A stretch of 64,000 nucleotides of DNA from Shimia sp965227725 (GTDB lineage: Bacteria; Pseudomonadota; Alphaproteobacteria; Rhodobacterales; Rhodobacteraceae): positions 806,001-870,000 of the forward strand of contig NZ_CBDDGH010000005.1 in assembly GCF_965227725.1 (NCBI RefSeq). The letters run 5' to 3'. A model generated the notes under the pieces. It had not been told where the DNA came from. It saw nothing but the letters and a program-made list of their open reading frames with translations, and ran no database searches. Shown here piece after piece: positions 8,745-18,390 of this stretch; position 1 is the stretch's first letter; the number at the start of each line of letters is the position of its first letter. The position numbers and the translations under genes are program-made.

Positions 8745-9212
8745 TTAATTTCCGCCGCTCTCCGCTTTTTTCTGCCACACACCCGTCTCTTCAGACCAGT
8801 ATTGCGCCGCGCAGCCCGCATCGGTCAGCGTTTTCCACTGCCCCCGCGCATGCTGAACGGCCTCCGGGTCATGCCCGTCAAACAGAATACAGACACGCTC
8901 GGTTGTGTTGACCTCTTCCGCGCTCACCGCCGCGCCATCCACTGACATGATGCATGCCGCTTCATTGGGCGTATCAGACGACGTCGTCAGCAGGATGGGC
9001 TGCAACCTGTCATAAGGTCCACCTGCCAGCCCATGCGCCAGAAAGCTCTCATCGCCCAAAAGCCAGAGCTTTTGATCCAGCCATTCCATGCGGCCCGGGT
9101 CCACCCCCCGCACCGCAATCGCCCAGCCCGCGCCCCGCGCCTTCTCCAGAAGACGCGGCAGCGTGGTATCAAGCGGCGCTTGTGTCAGGTGATAAAAATA
9201 GGCCGCGCCCAA
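8745..9212 (-). CDS. holC: DNA polymerase III subunit chi
   Basis: Clamp-loader accessory subunit that contacts SSB, 155 residues. The sequence AAYFYHLTQAPLDTTLPRLL and the later FLAHG segment fit the alphaproteobacterial HolC family. The only start giving the family N-terminus is a TTG at 9212, four bases past the pepA stop. GAGGTG at the end of pepA serves as its ribosome site, so expression is probably coupled to pepA translation. Confidence 0.92.
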   Translation of the reverse strand: MGAAYFYHLTQAPLDTTLPRLLEKARGAGWAIAVRGVDPGRMEWLDQKLWLLGDESFLAHGLAGGPYDRLQPILLTTSSDTPNEAACIMSVDGAAVSAEEVNTTERVCILFDGHDPEAVQHARGQWKTLTDAGCAAQYWSEETGVWQKKAESGGN

Positions 9213-9216
9213 GGAC

Positions 9217-10683
9217 TTACACCTCGAAGTTGTCCGCCACCAACCGGCTCAGCGCGCTCACGCCCCAGCCGGTCGCACCAGCAGGTGCCAGCGCTGTTTC
9301 CGACTTCACGCTGGCCACGCCTGCGATATCGAGGTGAATCCACGGCATGTCTTCCTGCACAAAGCGCTGCAGGAATTCCGCTGCTGTGATCGAGCCGGCC
9401 GGGCGGCCACCGACGTTTTTCACGTCTGCAATCCGCGATTTCAGCTGTTTGGCATAACCTTTGCCCAGCGGCATCCGCCACGCGCCTTCACCTTCCGCAT
9501 CCGCCGCTTTCAGGAAGGCGTTGCAGAGTATGTCATCGTTGGAGAAAACGCCCGCATTTTCATGGCCAAGACCGATGATGATCGCGCCCGTCAAAGTGGC
9601 CAGATCAATCATACCTGCTGGTTTGAAGCGCTCCTGCGCGTAATGCATCACATCGCACAGTACCAAACGGCCCTCAGCATCTGTGTTGATCACCTCAATG
9701 GTGTCCCCCTTCATAGAGGTCACCACATCCCCCGGACGTGTCGCGCGGCCAGAGGGCATGTTTTCCACCAGCCCGACAAGGCCGACCACATTGGCCTTTG
9801 CCTTGCGCAACGCCAGCGCTTTCATGGTGCCAGCCACAACACCTGCGCCGCCCATGTCCATGGTCATGTCTTCCATGCCGGCTGCCGGTTTGAGCGAAAT
9901 GCCGCCCGTATCAAACACCACACCTTTGCCAACCAGCGCCAACGGCGCGGCCTTGGCATCGCCGCCTTTCCATTGCATCACAACAACTTTGGACGGGCTT
10001 TCAGAGCCTTCTCCAACAGAAAGAAGCGCGCCCATACCCAATTCCTTAAGCTGATCCTCTTCCAGCACCTCAACCTCAAGGCCGATGTCCTTCAACGCAA
10101 CCAGACGGTCGGCAAATTCGGTGGTGGTCAGCACATTGGCGGGCTCATTGGTCAGGTCACGTGTGAAAAACGCCCCATCTGCCACGGCCAACAAGGGGCT
10201 GGCGGCGGCCTCAACATCGTCAGGCTTGCTCACTATCATGCGCACGGCGCGCGCATCATCCTTGGCCTCTGCGGTTTTGTGGTCATCAAAACCGTAGTCA
10301 CGCATCGCAATGCCAAAAGCGATCTGCGCCGCTTTGGGATGGGTACCAGCCAAAACGGTCAGTGCGGCTTTGCCACGCGCCTTACCAAGCGCGGCACCGG
10401 CCTTGCGCGCCTCTTCCACGCTGCAACGGCGCGGCAGCACCACAACATCAACAGCTTCTGCGGCCAAACCAGCCGGAAACGCGAGGCTGATCAGATCGCC
10501 ATTTGAGGCTTTCTCACCCTTTTCTTCACGCAGGCGCTCAATCGCGCCTCGGGTCAGCCGGTTGATCCGGCGCGCGCCCTGATCAAGGTTACCCTCCTGA
10601 GGCACAAAAATCGCGATCCGCCCCTCTGCCTTTGCAATTTCGTCCAATTGGGTTTCTTCAAAAGCAAACTGCACAGGGCGCAT
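9217..10683 (-). CDS. pepA: Leucyl aminopeptidase (M17, PepA-type)
   Basis: Cytosolic dinuclear-metal aminopeptidase, 488 residues. The C-terminal catalytic domain has KGVVFDTGGISLKPAAGMEDM (Lys and Asp ligands) and NTDAEGRLVL (the M17 signature with metal ligands and Arg). The N-terminal macrodomain-like region is about 160 residues. I chose ATG 10683, preceded by GGAGA, over the longer in-frame start at 10749. It heads a two-gene unit with holC and is divergent from lptF. Confidence 0.96.
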   Translation of the reverse strand: MRPVQFAFEETQLDEIAKAEGRIAIFVPQEGNLDQGARRINRLTRGAIERLREEKGEKASNGDLISLAFPAGLAAEAVDVVVLPRRCSVEEARKAGAALGKARGKAALTVLAGTHPKAAQIAFGIAMRDYGFDDHKTAEAKDDARAVRMIVSKPDDVEAAASPLLAVADGAFFTRDLTNEPANVLTTTEFADRLVALKDIGLEVEVLEEDQLKELGMGALLSVGEGSESPSKVVVMQWKGGDAKAAPLALVGKGVVFDTGGISLKPAAGMEDMTMDMGGAGVVAGTMKALALRKAKANVVGLVGLVENMPSGRATRPGDVVTSMKGDTIEVINTDAEGRLVLCDVMHYAQERFKPAGMIDLATLTGAIIIGLGHENAGVFSNDDILCNAFLKAADAEGEGAWRMPLGKGYAKQLKSRIADVKNVGGRPAGSITAAEFLQRFVQEDMPWIHLDIAGVASVKSETALAPAGATGWGVSALSRLVADNFEV

Positions 10684-10827
10684 TCTGGTGTCTCCGTTTA
10701 ACTGATGCCAAACACCTAGCGCGCCCGATCTGGCTTGACCAGTGGCCATCGCCAGATTGCAGTTTCACCGCGCAATCAATTCCACTAAACTGCGCCGAAC
10801 GAATAGGCACTTGAGGGAGTCCACGGC

Positions 10828-11943
10828 GTGAGCAGATTCGACAGATACATCCTGTCGCAGTTCCTAACCCTGTTTGGCTTCTTCGCACTGATCCTTGTGT
10901 CGGTCTATTGGGTCAATCAGGCGGTGTCACTGTTTGACCAGCTGATCGCCAGCGGCCAGAACGTGGCTGTTTTTCTGGAACTTTCGGTTTTGACCCTGCC
11001 AAACGTGATCCGGCGCGTGCTGCCAATCGCGGTTTTTGCGGGCACGGTTTATGTCACCAACCGCCTGTCCAATGAAAGCGAACTAACCGTCATGCAGGCC
11101 ACCGGCTTCAGCCCGTGGCGTCTGGCGCGTCCGGTGGCCATCTTTGGCCTGATCACCGCTCTGATGATGAGCGCCCTGACCCATTTTCTTGTGCCTGGCT
11201 CCACCAAAGAACTGAGCCAGCGCCAGTCTGAAATCAGCGAAAATGTCACCGCACGCCTTTTGACGGATGGAACTTTTCTGCATCCCATTGACGGGGTCAC
11301 CTTCTACATCCGCGAAATCACCTCCGATGGTGTTCTCAGAGACGTGCTGATGGCTGACAGCCGCGACCCCGGCAGCTCTACGGTTCACACGGCTGCGGAG
11401 GCCTATCTGGTTCAGGACGAAAGCGGCCCCAAACTGGTGATGGTCGACGGCCTCATGCAGCTCAACCCCACCGGCACGGACCGCCTGATGACCACCAACT
11501 TTGCTGACTTCTCCTATGACATCAGCGCCCTTGTCGACCCGGATGTCGCCTCCCGCGGCTCTATCGACTTCATGCCGACCTGGGATATTTTTGGCGCCCT
11601 TGCCTCTGTGTCTGCCGAGACCGGAGAAAGCCTTGGGAAAGTCACCGAAGAATTCCACGCCCGCTTCACGCAACCGATCATGTGTATCGTCTTTGCCTTG
11701 ATCGGCTTTGGCATGCTGATCATCGGCAGTTTTAGCCGCTTTGGAGTCTGGCGGCAGATCCTCTCGGCCTTTGCCATCCTTGTTGTGCTCGAAGCGCTCA
11801 AGAATGTGGTCTCAGACCCTGTTCTGGACGCCCCGGACCTCTGGCCACTGCTTTATTTGCCCGCGGCCCTTGGCTTCTTTGTGGCCTTTGGTTTGCTCTA
11901 TTTTGCATCCAATCCTCTGCGTCTGCGGAGGGCAACCGCATGA
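10828..11943 (+). CDS. lptF: LPS export ABC transporter permease LptF
   Basis: Inner-membrane permease of the LptB2FGC machine that extracts LPS and feeds it to the Lpt bridge. The 371-residue product has three N-terminal hydrophobic segments, a periplasmic beta-jellyroll-like domain (~residues 130-260), and three C-terminal hydrophobic segments. The start is GTG at 10828 after GAGGGAG. The stop overlaps the lptG start (ATGA). First gene of lptF-lptG-lptD-surA-pdxA. Confidence 0.95.
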   Translation: MSRFDRYILSQFLTLFGFFALILVSVYWVNQAVSLFDQLIASGQNVAVFLELSVLTLPNVIRRVLPIAVFAGTVYVTNRLSNESELTVMQATGFSPWRLARPVAIFGLITALMMSALTHFLVPGSTKELSQRQSEISENVTARLLTDGTFLHPIDGVTFYIREITSDGVLRDVLMADSRDPGSSTVHTAAEAYLVQDESGPKLVMVDGLMQLNPTGTDRLMTTNFADFSYDISALVDPDVASRGSIDFMPTWDIFGALASVSAETGESLGKVTEEFHARFTQPIMCIVFALIGFGMLIIGSFSRFGVWRQILSAFAILVVLEALKNVVSDPVLDAPDLWPLLYLPAALGFFVAFGLLYFASNPLRLRRATA

Positions 11944-13037
11944 CCACGCACCTCTATTTCGCGCGCAAATTCCTGTGGATGTTCCTCAGCATCCTGACCG
12001 TCTTCTTTGTGCTGACCATGCTTTTGGACATGATGGAACAGCTGCGCCGCTTTGATGTTGATGAGGTTGGATTTTATCGCGTGCTCGGCCTCACGCTCTT
12101 GCGCGCGCCACAGGGGCTTTACCAACTCCTGCCGTTGATTGTTATTCTCGCCACCGTGGCCCTGTTCATCGGCTTGGCCCGCAGCTCAGAGCTCGTGGTT
12201 GTACGCGCTGCAGGCAGATCCGGGATCGTCGCGGTACTCTCACCTGTTATCGTGGCCATGCTGCTGGGGCTGCTTGCGGTGACAGTTCTCAACCCATTGG
12301 TCGCAACAACCTCTCTGGAATACGAAAAGCAAAGCGACGCCCTGCGCAACAATGGCGGGGAGGCGCTCTCGTTGACCGAGGAAGGCATCTGGCTGCGCCA
12401 AGGCGGACCGGAAGGCCACGCGGTCATTCACGCTGACCGCACCAATGCGGATGCAAGCCAGTTCATCAACCTCAGCGTCATCACATACGCCGACAACGGC
12501 GGGCCGCAATCGCGCATCGAAGCAAAGACCGCGCGCCTGCTTGAGGAAGGTTGGGAGCTCACCAACGCCCGCGTCTGGAACCTCAACCGTAGCGTCACCG
12601 AAGGTGCTGAGGCCGTACATCACGAAACGCTCCACCTGGCCAGCAATCTCACGCCCGACCGCATCCGCGACCGTTTCGGCAGCCCCTCTGCGATATCCGT
12701 GTGGCTGTTGCCTCAATTTATCAAAGAGCTTGACGAGGCAGGGTTTTCATCGCGCCGCCACACGGTTTGGCTGCACATGGAGTTGGCCCAGCCTCTGTTC
12801 CTGATGGCCATGGTTCTGGTTGGCTCCGCGTTCACCATGCGCCATACCCGTTTTGGCAACACCGGCGTCGCCGTTCTGTTTGCTATCCTTGTTGGCTTTA
12901 GCCTCTATTTCATCCGCAACTTCGCCCAGATCCTTGGAGAAAACGGTCAGATCCCCGTGCTACTCGCAGCCTGGGCACCACCTTCTGCAAGTGTCTTATT
13001 GGCACTGGGGCTGTTGTTGCATATGGAGGACGGATGA
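11940..13037 (+). CDS. lptG: LPS export ABC transporter permease LptG
   Basis: Partner permease to LptF, 365 residues, with the same layout: membrane segments at both ends around a periplasmic domain. The N-terminal YFARKFLWMFLSILTVFFVL and the RSSELVVVRAAGRS cytoplasmic coupling-helix segment are characteristic. It overlaps lptF and lptD by four bases at each end (ATGA), which favours fixed stoichiometry. LptB and LptC are not in the window. Confidence 0.95.
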   Translation: MTTHLYFARKFLWMFLSILTVFFVLTMLLDMMEQLRRFDVDEVGFYRVLGLTLLRAPQGLYQLLPLIVILATVALFIGLARSSELVVVRAAGRSGIVAVLSPVIVAMLLGLLAVTVLNPLVATTSLEYEKQSDALRNNGGEALSLTEEGIWLRQGGPEGHAVIHADRTNADASQFINLSVITYADNGGPQSRIEAKTARLLEEGWELTNARVWNLNRSVTEGAEAVHHETLHLASNLTPDRIRDRFGSPSAISVWLLPQFIKELDEAGFSSRRHTVWLHMELAQPLFLMAMVLVGSAFTMRHTRFGNTGVAVLFAILVGFSLYFIRNFAQILGENGQIPVLLAAWAPPSASVLLALGLLLHMEDG

Positions 13038-15205
13038 CGAAGCTCCTCTTCCGCCTGATGGCGGCCACTGCACTGACTTGCGCTTTTGCTCCGCACACTT
13101 ACGCGCAATCCGCCCCCGCATCGGCGGCAGGTTCAAACACCACCCAAGAAGCGCCGCAAAATGTGGTGCTGATTGCCGACAGCGTGGAATTGGTCGGGCA
13201 GAATATCCTCAAAGCGCGCGGCAATGTCGAAGCTGTCTCCGGTAACACCCGTCTGCAAGCCCGCGAGGTCACCTACAACAACGAGACCGGCGAAATCAGC
13301 CTCATTGGCCCTATCCGGATCAGTGATGGCGATGAGGTTTCCATCGTTGCAGACTCTGCCGAGCTTGATGCCGATTTCCGGTCAGGCCTGATCCGCAGCG
13401 CGCGCCTTGTGCTTGCCGATCAGGTGCAAATGGCCGCGCAACAGCTCAATCGTGTTGAGGGCCGCTACAACGTCCTGACCAAAACGACCGTCTCATCCTG
13501 CCGGATCTGCGAAACCGGCGAGGCCCCGCTTTGGCAAATCCGTGCCAAACGGGTGATTCACGATCAGGAAGAACGGCAGGTGTATTTTGAGCAGGCGAGC
13601 TTTCTCGTCCGCGATGTGCCCGTGTTCTATTTCCCCTACCTGCGGATGCCAGATCCAACGCTGAAACGCAGCAAAGGTTTCCTGTTTCCGCAATTCACAC
13701 GCACGTCACTGCTCGGCAACGGGGTGAAGCTGCCCTACTTCTTCCCGATCGGCGAAGACAAAGACATCACGCTCACGCCTTACATCTCCACCGAATCCCG
13801 CACGCTGGAGTTCCGCTATCGGCAGGCGTTTGAAAATGGCGGATTTCAGGTTGACGGCGCGATTTCTGATGACGACCTGCGCCCCGGAGAAACCCGTGGT
13901 TACGCCTTTGCCAATGGCCTCTTCCAGCTGCAAAGAGACTACAAACTTACCTTTGATATCAAAGCCGTATCAGATGATGCTTATCTCTCTGACTACGACT
14001 ACTCAGATCTCGACCGCCTCAACAGCAGCGTGAAAGTGCAGCGTGCCTCGCGCTACGAAAACACCAGCTTTGGCGTATACCACTTCCGCTCGCTGCGCGA
14101 CGACGAAGACAACAACACCCTTCCTACGCTGGTGTTTCAGGCCGAAACTGAGCGCCGCTATTTCCCAAGCCTTATTGGCGGCGAGCTGCGTACCCGGCTA
14201 GAGGCGCATTCCCACCAGCGGGATTCAGGTGCGGATGGTGATGACGGCCGTGATGTGGCGCGCACCAATGCCTCTGTTGAGTGGCTGCGCAACTGGACGA
14301 TGGCCGGCGGTCTGCGTGTGGGCGCAACCGGTGGGTTGGCCTTTGACGCTTATAAAACACTGAACGATTCCAATTTCAGCTCTTTTGACAGCGGCTTCAC
14401 CCCCACAGTCGCCGTGAACCTGCGATACCCGTTGGTCAAACGCGGCACCGACGGGGCAACCTATCTGCTGGAACCGCTCGCACAGATCGGCTGGACCGGT
14501 GGCAGCGATCTCGACATCGCCAATGATGAAAGCACCCGCGCGGAATTTGACGAGGGCAACCTCCTCGCTCTGTCCCGCTTCCCGTCTTATGACCGGCGCG
14601 AACGCGGCCTGGCTGCGGCACTCGGTGTGAACTGGTCGCGCGTCACCTCCGAGGGCTGGGAAGGGCATTTCACCTTTGGCCAAGTGTTCCGCGATCAGTC
14701 CCAAGGTGATTTTTCGGAAACATCCGGCCTGTCCGGCAAGACCTCAGATCTGCTGATCGCGGGTCAGTTCAACAACCAAAACGGCTTGGTGGCCTCTGCG
14801 CGTGGCCTGCTGGATTCCGGTGGCACCCTAAACAAGGCAGCCGCCCGCCTGGGCTGGAGCAATCCAATGCTGATGGTGGATGCCAGCTACATTTGGCTCG
14901 CAAGAGATCCCGAAGAAGCCCGCGACGAGCGCATCTCCGAATGGACCTTGGACAGCAGCTACCGTTTCTCGCGTCATTGGACCGGATTGGTCGACTGGCG
15001 CTATGACGCCGTGGCCGGGAAATCGGCCCGCGCAGGCCTCGGTCTACAGTATCGTAACGAATGCGTGCAGGTCGAACTTTCGCTCTCGCGCCGCTTCTCC
15101 ACATCCGATACCGTACAATCCAGCAATACCTTTGGCATCAACGTGGCCCTGCTTGGATTTTCGGTCAATTCAAACGATAAGAGCTATAGCCGCACCTGTG
15201 GCTGA
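13034..15205 (+). CDS. lptD: LPS-assembly outer membrane protein LptD
   Basis: Beta-barrel that inserts LPS into the outer leaflet, 723 residues. An N-terminal signal peptide ends near the Ala-rich YAQSAPA region. An OstA/LptA-like jellyroll follows (about residues 45-150, DSVELVGQNILKARGNVEA), then a ~500-residue barrel with alternating aromatic strands. Cys pairs are present (SCRICETG near residue 157; a Cys near residue 680 and one just before the C-terminal Gly), consistent with inter-domain disulfides known for LptD. It overlaps lptG by ATGA. Confidence 0.94.
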   Translation: MTKLLFRLMAATALTCAFAPHTYAQSAPASAAGSNTTQEAPQNVVLIADSVELVGQNILKARGNVEAVSGNTRLQAREVTYNNETGEISLIGPIRISDGDEVSIVADSAELDADFRSGLIRSARLVLADQVQMAAQQLNRVEGRYNVLTKTTVSSCRICETGEAPLWQIRAKRVIHDQEERQVYFEQASFLVRDVPVFYFPYLRMPDPTLKRSKGFLFPQFTRTSLLGNGVKLPYFFPIGEDKDITLTPYISTESRTLEFRYRQAFENGGFQVDGAISDDDLRPGETRGYAFANGLFQLQRDYKLTFDIKAVSDDAYLSDYDYSDLDRLNSSVKVQRASRYENTSFGVYHFRSLRDDEDNNTLPTLVFQAETERRYFPSLIGGELRTRLEAHSHQRDSGADGDDGRDVARTNASVEWLRNWTMAGGLRVGATGGLAFDAYKTLNDSNFSSFDSGFTPTVAVNLRYPLVKRGTDGATYLLEPLAQIGWTGGSDLDIANDESTRAEFDEGNLLALSRFPSYDRRERGLAAALGVNWSRVTSEGWEGHFTFGQVFRDQSQGDFSETSGLSGKTSDLLIAGQFNNQNGLVASARGLLDSGGTLNKAAARLGWSNPMLMVDASYIWLARDPEEARDERISEWTLDSSYRFSRHWTGLVDWRYDAVAGKSARAGLGLQYRNECVQVELSLSRRFSTSDTVQSSNTFGINVALLGFSVNSNDKSYSRTCG

Positions 15206-15227
15206 ATTACAGGAAGACGACACTCTC

Positions 15228-16472
15228 ATGACGCGACGCCCTTTCATCCGCTCCCTTCTGCGCGCCTTCACTGGCACCGCCAGCACACTCGCAGCAGCCG
15301 CCTTGTTGACCGGAACCGCCTCCGCGCAAAGTGCTTTCAGCCCAGCGATTTTGGTGAACGACTCCGCCGTCAGCTACTACGAGCTTGATCAGCGCGCGCG
15401 CCTGCTTGCCATTATGAATGCGCCGGGTGATCCCGGAAAACTGGCCCGCGAACAGCTGATCGATGACCGCTTGAAATTGCAGGCCGCCCGCCTCACCGGC
15501 ATCGCAGCCACAGATGAAGGCATCCAGAACGGCCTCGACAACTTCGCCGCCCGCATCAACATGAACATCGACGATCTGGTTCAGGCTCTGTCCGGTGAAG
15601 GGATCGACGAAGAAACGCTGCGCGACTTCATCATTTCCAACATCACCTGGACCGGTGTTGTGCAGTCCCGCTTTGGGGGCAATGCCCAGGTCAGCGAAGA
15701 AGAGATCGACCGCGCCATCGCCCAGAACAGCGGCTCCGGCGGCGTGCGCGTGCTGTTGAATGAAATCATCATTCCTCTGACGCCACAAAACCAGCGTCAG
15801 GTGCTCAGCCTCGCAGAGCAACTTTCCGAGCTCACCAGCTTTGAAAGCTTTGAAAACGCCGCCCGCACCTATTCCGCCTCCGCGACCAAAGCCGAAGGCG
15901 GACGTGTCGACTGGATGAACGTCACCAATCTGCCCGCCGAATTGCGCCCGGTTGTGACTGCTCTGCGCCCCGGCGAAGTGAGCCGTCCGCTGCCGCTGCC
16001 CAACGCCGTGGCGCTGTTCCAGCTGCGGGATGTGGCTGAAACCGGCCGCTCAACACCGACCTATTCCGCCGTCGATTACATGAAATATTACCTGCCGGGT
16101 GGCCGCACCGAGGAAAACCTCGCAAAAGCCAAGGAACTCGCTGGCAGCCTTGACCGCTGTGATGATCTCTTTGCCATTGCGCAGGATCAGCCCGCGGAAA
16201 TTCTGGTGCGTGAAACACAGGCGCCCAATGAAATTCCACAGGACGTGGCGTTGGAGCTGGCCAAGCTCGACGACAACGAGGCCTCCTACAACCTAACCAC
16301 CGCAGATGGGCAGAACCTCATTCTTCTGATGCTCTGCGGCCGCACCGCCCAACTGGCTGAGGAAATCTCGCGCGAAGACGTGGCCCAGGCCCTGCGCAAC
16401 CAGCGTCTGGAAAGCTACGCCAACAGCTATCTCAGCCAGCTGCGCGCCCAAGCCCGGATCATTGAAAAGTGA
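15228..16472 (+). CDS. surA: Periplasmic peptidyl-prolyl isomerase / chaperone SurA
   Basis: Folding factor for outer-membrane proteins, fitting its place after lptD. The 414-residue product starts at ATG 15228, after AGGAAG, with a Sec signal peptide (TASTLAAAALLTGTASAQ). A SurA N-terminal helical domain (~residues 40-150) and one parvulin-type PPIase domain (~170-280, with GGRVDWMNV) follow. A long in-frame extension upstream to 14880 lies inside lptD and is not real. The 3' end overlaps pdxA by GTGA. Confidence 0.92.
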   Translation: MTRRPFIRSLLRAFTGTASTLAAAALLTGTASAQSAFSPAILVNDSAVSYYELDQRARLLAIMNAPGDPGKLAREQLIDDRLKLQAARLTGIAATDEGIQNGLDNFAARINMNIDDLVQALSGEGIDEETLRDFIISNITWTGVVQSRFGGNAQVSEEEIDRAIAQNSGSGGVRVLLNEIIIPLTPQNQRQVLSLAEQLSELTSFESFENAARTYSASATKAEGGRVDWMNVTNLPAELRPVVTALRPGEVSRPLPLPNAVALFQLRDVAETGRSTPTYSAVDYMKYYLPGGRTEENLAKAKELAGSLDRCDDLFAIAQDQPAEILVRETQAPNEIPQDVALELAKLDDNEASYNLTTADGQNLILLMLCGRTAQLAEEISREDVAQALRNQRLESYANSYLSQLRAQARIIEK

Positions 16473-17461
16473 CCAGCCCATCATCGCGCGCACCCATTGC
16501 CCTTACCTGTGGTGAGCCGGGGGGCATTGGCCTTGAGATCGCCGAAAAAGCTTGGCAGTCCCTGAAAGAGGAACTGCCGTTTTTTCTGATTGCCGATCCC
16601 GATCATTTGCCCGGCACGGTGCCGCATCAGATGATTGATGACCCGGCGGAGGCTGTGGGTTTGATGCCCGAGGCCCTGCCGGTCTTTCCCCATCCATTTG
16701 GCGCGCCGCGCACACCCGGTCAGGCGGATCCTGAGAACGCCGAAGGCGTGATTGATGTGATTTCCCAAGCGGTTGATATGGCCATGTCTGGCAGCGCCAG
16801 GGCGGTCTGCACGCTGCCAATCCACAAGAAAGCTCTGAAAGACGGCGCTGATTTTGCCTATCCGGGTCATACAGAATTTCTTGCGCAACTCGGTGGCGTG
16901 GACAATGTGGTGATGATGCTGGCCTCCGAAATGCTGCGCGTCGTGCCCACCACAATCCACATTCCTGTGTCTGAGGTTCCTGCCGCACTCACACCGGACC
17001 TGCTGGAAGACACCATCCGCATCACCGCCAAAGGCCTCACAGATCAGTTTGGTCTCAGCAATCCCCGGATCGCCGTGGCGGGCCTCAATCCGCACGCAGG
17101 TGAGGGCGGCGCCATGGGCCATGAGGATGCCAGCGTGATCGCCCCCGTTCTCGACAAGCTGCGCGCTGAGGGTTTTGACATCGCCGGTCCTTTGCCTGCT
17201 GACACCATGTTCCATGCCGCCGCCCGCGCGCGATATGATGTGGCCATTTGTGCCTACCACGATCAGGCGCTGATTCCGATCAAGACCTTGGATTTTGACG
17301 GCGGCGTCAATGTCACCTTGGGCCTTCCGTTCATCCGCACCTCACCGGATCACGGCACCGCGTTTGACATCGCAGGCACAGGTCAGGCCAACCCGTCCAG
17401 CACCATCGCGGCGCTGCGCATGGCCGCCCGCATGGCCGACAGCCGCCCACAAAGCGCTTGA
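16469..17461 (+). CDS. pdxA: 4-hydroxythreonine-4-phosphate dehydrogenase
   Basis: NAD-dependent metal enzyme of pyridoxal-phosphate synthesis, 330 residues. ALTCGEPGGIGLEI at the N-terminus, the PGHTEFLA segment with a metal-binding His, AGLNPHAGEGG, and YHDQALIPIKTL are all family hallmarks. The GTG start sits in the surA stop codon (GTGA). The surA-pdxA-rsmA order is widespread in proteobacteria. Confidence 0.96.
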   Translation: MTSPSSRAPIALTCGEPGGIGLEIAEKAWQSLKEELPFFLIADPDHLPGTVPHQMIDDPAEAVGLMPEALPVFPHPFGAPRTPGQADPENAEGVIDVISQAVDMAMSGSARAVCTLPIHKKALKDGADFAYPGHTEFLAQLGGVDNVVMMLASEMLRVVPTTIHIPVSEVPAALTPDLLEDTIRITAKGLTDQFGLSNPRIAVAGLNPHAGEGGAMGHEDASVIAPVLDKLRAEGFDIAGPLPADTMFHAAARARYDVAICAYHDQALIPIKTLDFDGGVNVTLGLPFIRTSPDHGTAFDIAGTGQANPSSTIAALRMAARMADSRPQSA

Positions 17462-17547
17462 CGCGTCAAAGGGCGGCACATATCCCCGCCCAAGGCCAAT
17501 ATCGCGCCCTGCGCGCGCAATCGTACAGGTAAGCCACAGGGAACACC

Positions 17548-18390
17548 ATGAGCGCCATTGATGATCTTCCCCCGCTGCGTCAGGTGATCGACACCCATGG
17601 CCTCTCTGCGCGCAAATCTCTGGGGCAGAACTTTCTGCTCGATCTCAACCTGACTGCCAAGATTGCCCGCCGCGCAGGCGATCTCACCGAATGTGATGTG
17701 TTGGAAATCGGCCCCGGCCCCGGCGGCCTGACCCGCGGCTTGCTCGCCGAAGGCGCCCGTCGCGTGCTCGCCATCGAGAAAGACGACCGTTGCATTCCTG
17801 CGCTTGCAGAAATCGAAGCCGCCTACCCCGGCCAGCTTCAGGTCATCAACGGCGACGCGCTTGAAGTGGACCCGCTTGCCCACCTTACGCCACCCATCCG
17901 TGTGGCGGCCAACCTGCCCTATAACGTCGGCACAGAGCTTCTGGTGCGCTGGCTGACGCCTAAAGAATGGCCGCCGTTCTGGCAGAGCCTCACCCTGATG
18001 TTTCAGCGCGAAGTGGCCGAGCGTATCACCGCCCAACCGGGCTCCAAAGCCTATGGCCGCCTTGCAATCCTCGCCCAATGGCGCGCCAACGCCAATATCG
18101 TGATGTCCCTGCCACCCGGCGCATTTTCCCCGCCGCCAAAGGTGCATTCCGCCGTCGTCCATCTCACCGCACTGGAAGAGCCGCGCTATCCCGCTGATGC
18201 CGCCACGCTGTCACGCGTGGTCGCTGCCGCCTTCAACCAGCGCCGCAAGATGCTGCGCGCGGCTCTGAAAGGTCAGGCACCAGATATCGAAGACCGGCTC
18301 TTGGCCGCAGGCATCCAGCCCACCGAACGCGCCGAACAGGTTTCACTCGAACAGTTCTGCGCCCTTGCACGGGTTATGAAAGAAACTTGA
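17548..18390 (+). CDS. rsmA: 16S rRNA m6,2A dimethyltransferase
   Basis: Dimethylates two adjacent adenosines in helix 45 of 16S rRNA; also called ksgA. The 280-residue product has KSLGQNFLLD, the SAM-binding loop VLEIGPGPGGLT, and the catalytic NLPYNVGT motif IV. The ATG at 17548 follows GGGAAC. Its 3' end overlaps the convergent UPF0280 gene by 17 bp. Confidence 0.96.
   Translation: MSAIDDLPPLRQVIDTHGLSARKSLGQNFLLDLNLTAKIARRAGDLTECDVLEIGPGPGGLTRGLLAEGARRVLAIEKDDRCIPALAEIEAAYPGQLQVINGDALEVDPLAHLTPPIRVAANLPYNVGTELLVRWLTPKEWPPFWQSLTLMFQREVAERITAQPGSKAYGRLAILAQWRANANIVMSLPPGAFSPPPKVHSAVVHLTALEEPRYPADAATLSRVVAAAFNQRRKMLRAALKGQAPDIEDRLLAAGIQPTERAEQVSLEQFCALARVMKET

Noticed and set aside
9334..10506. 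390-codon plus-strand frame antisense to pepA
   Set aside because: Shadow of a well-supported aminopeptidase gene.
14880..15227. N-terminal extension of surA inside lptD
   Set aside because: The extension has no family resemblance, while ATG 15228 has a ribosome site and opens a normal signal peptide.
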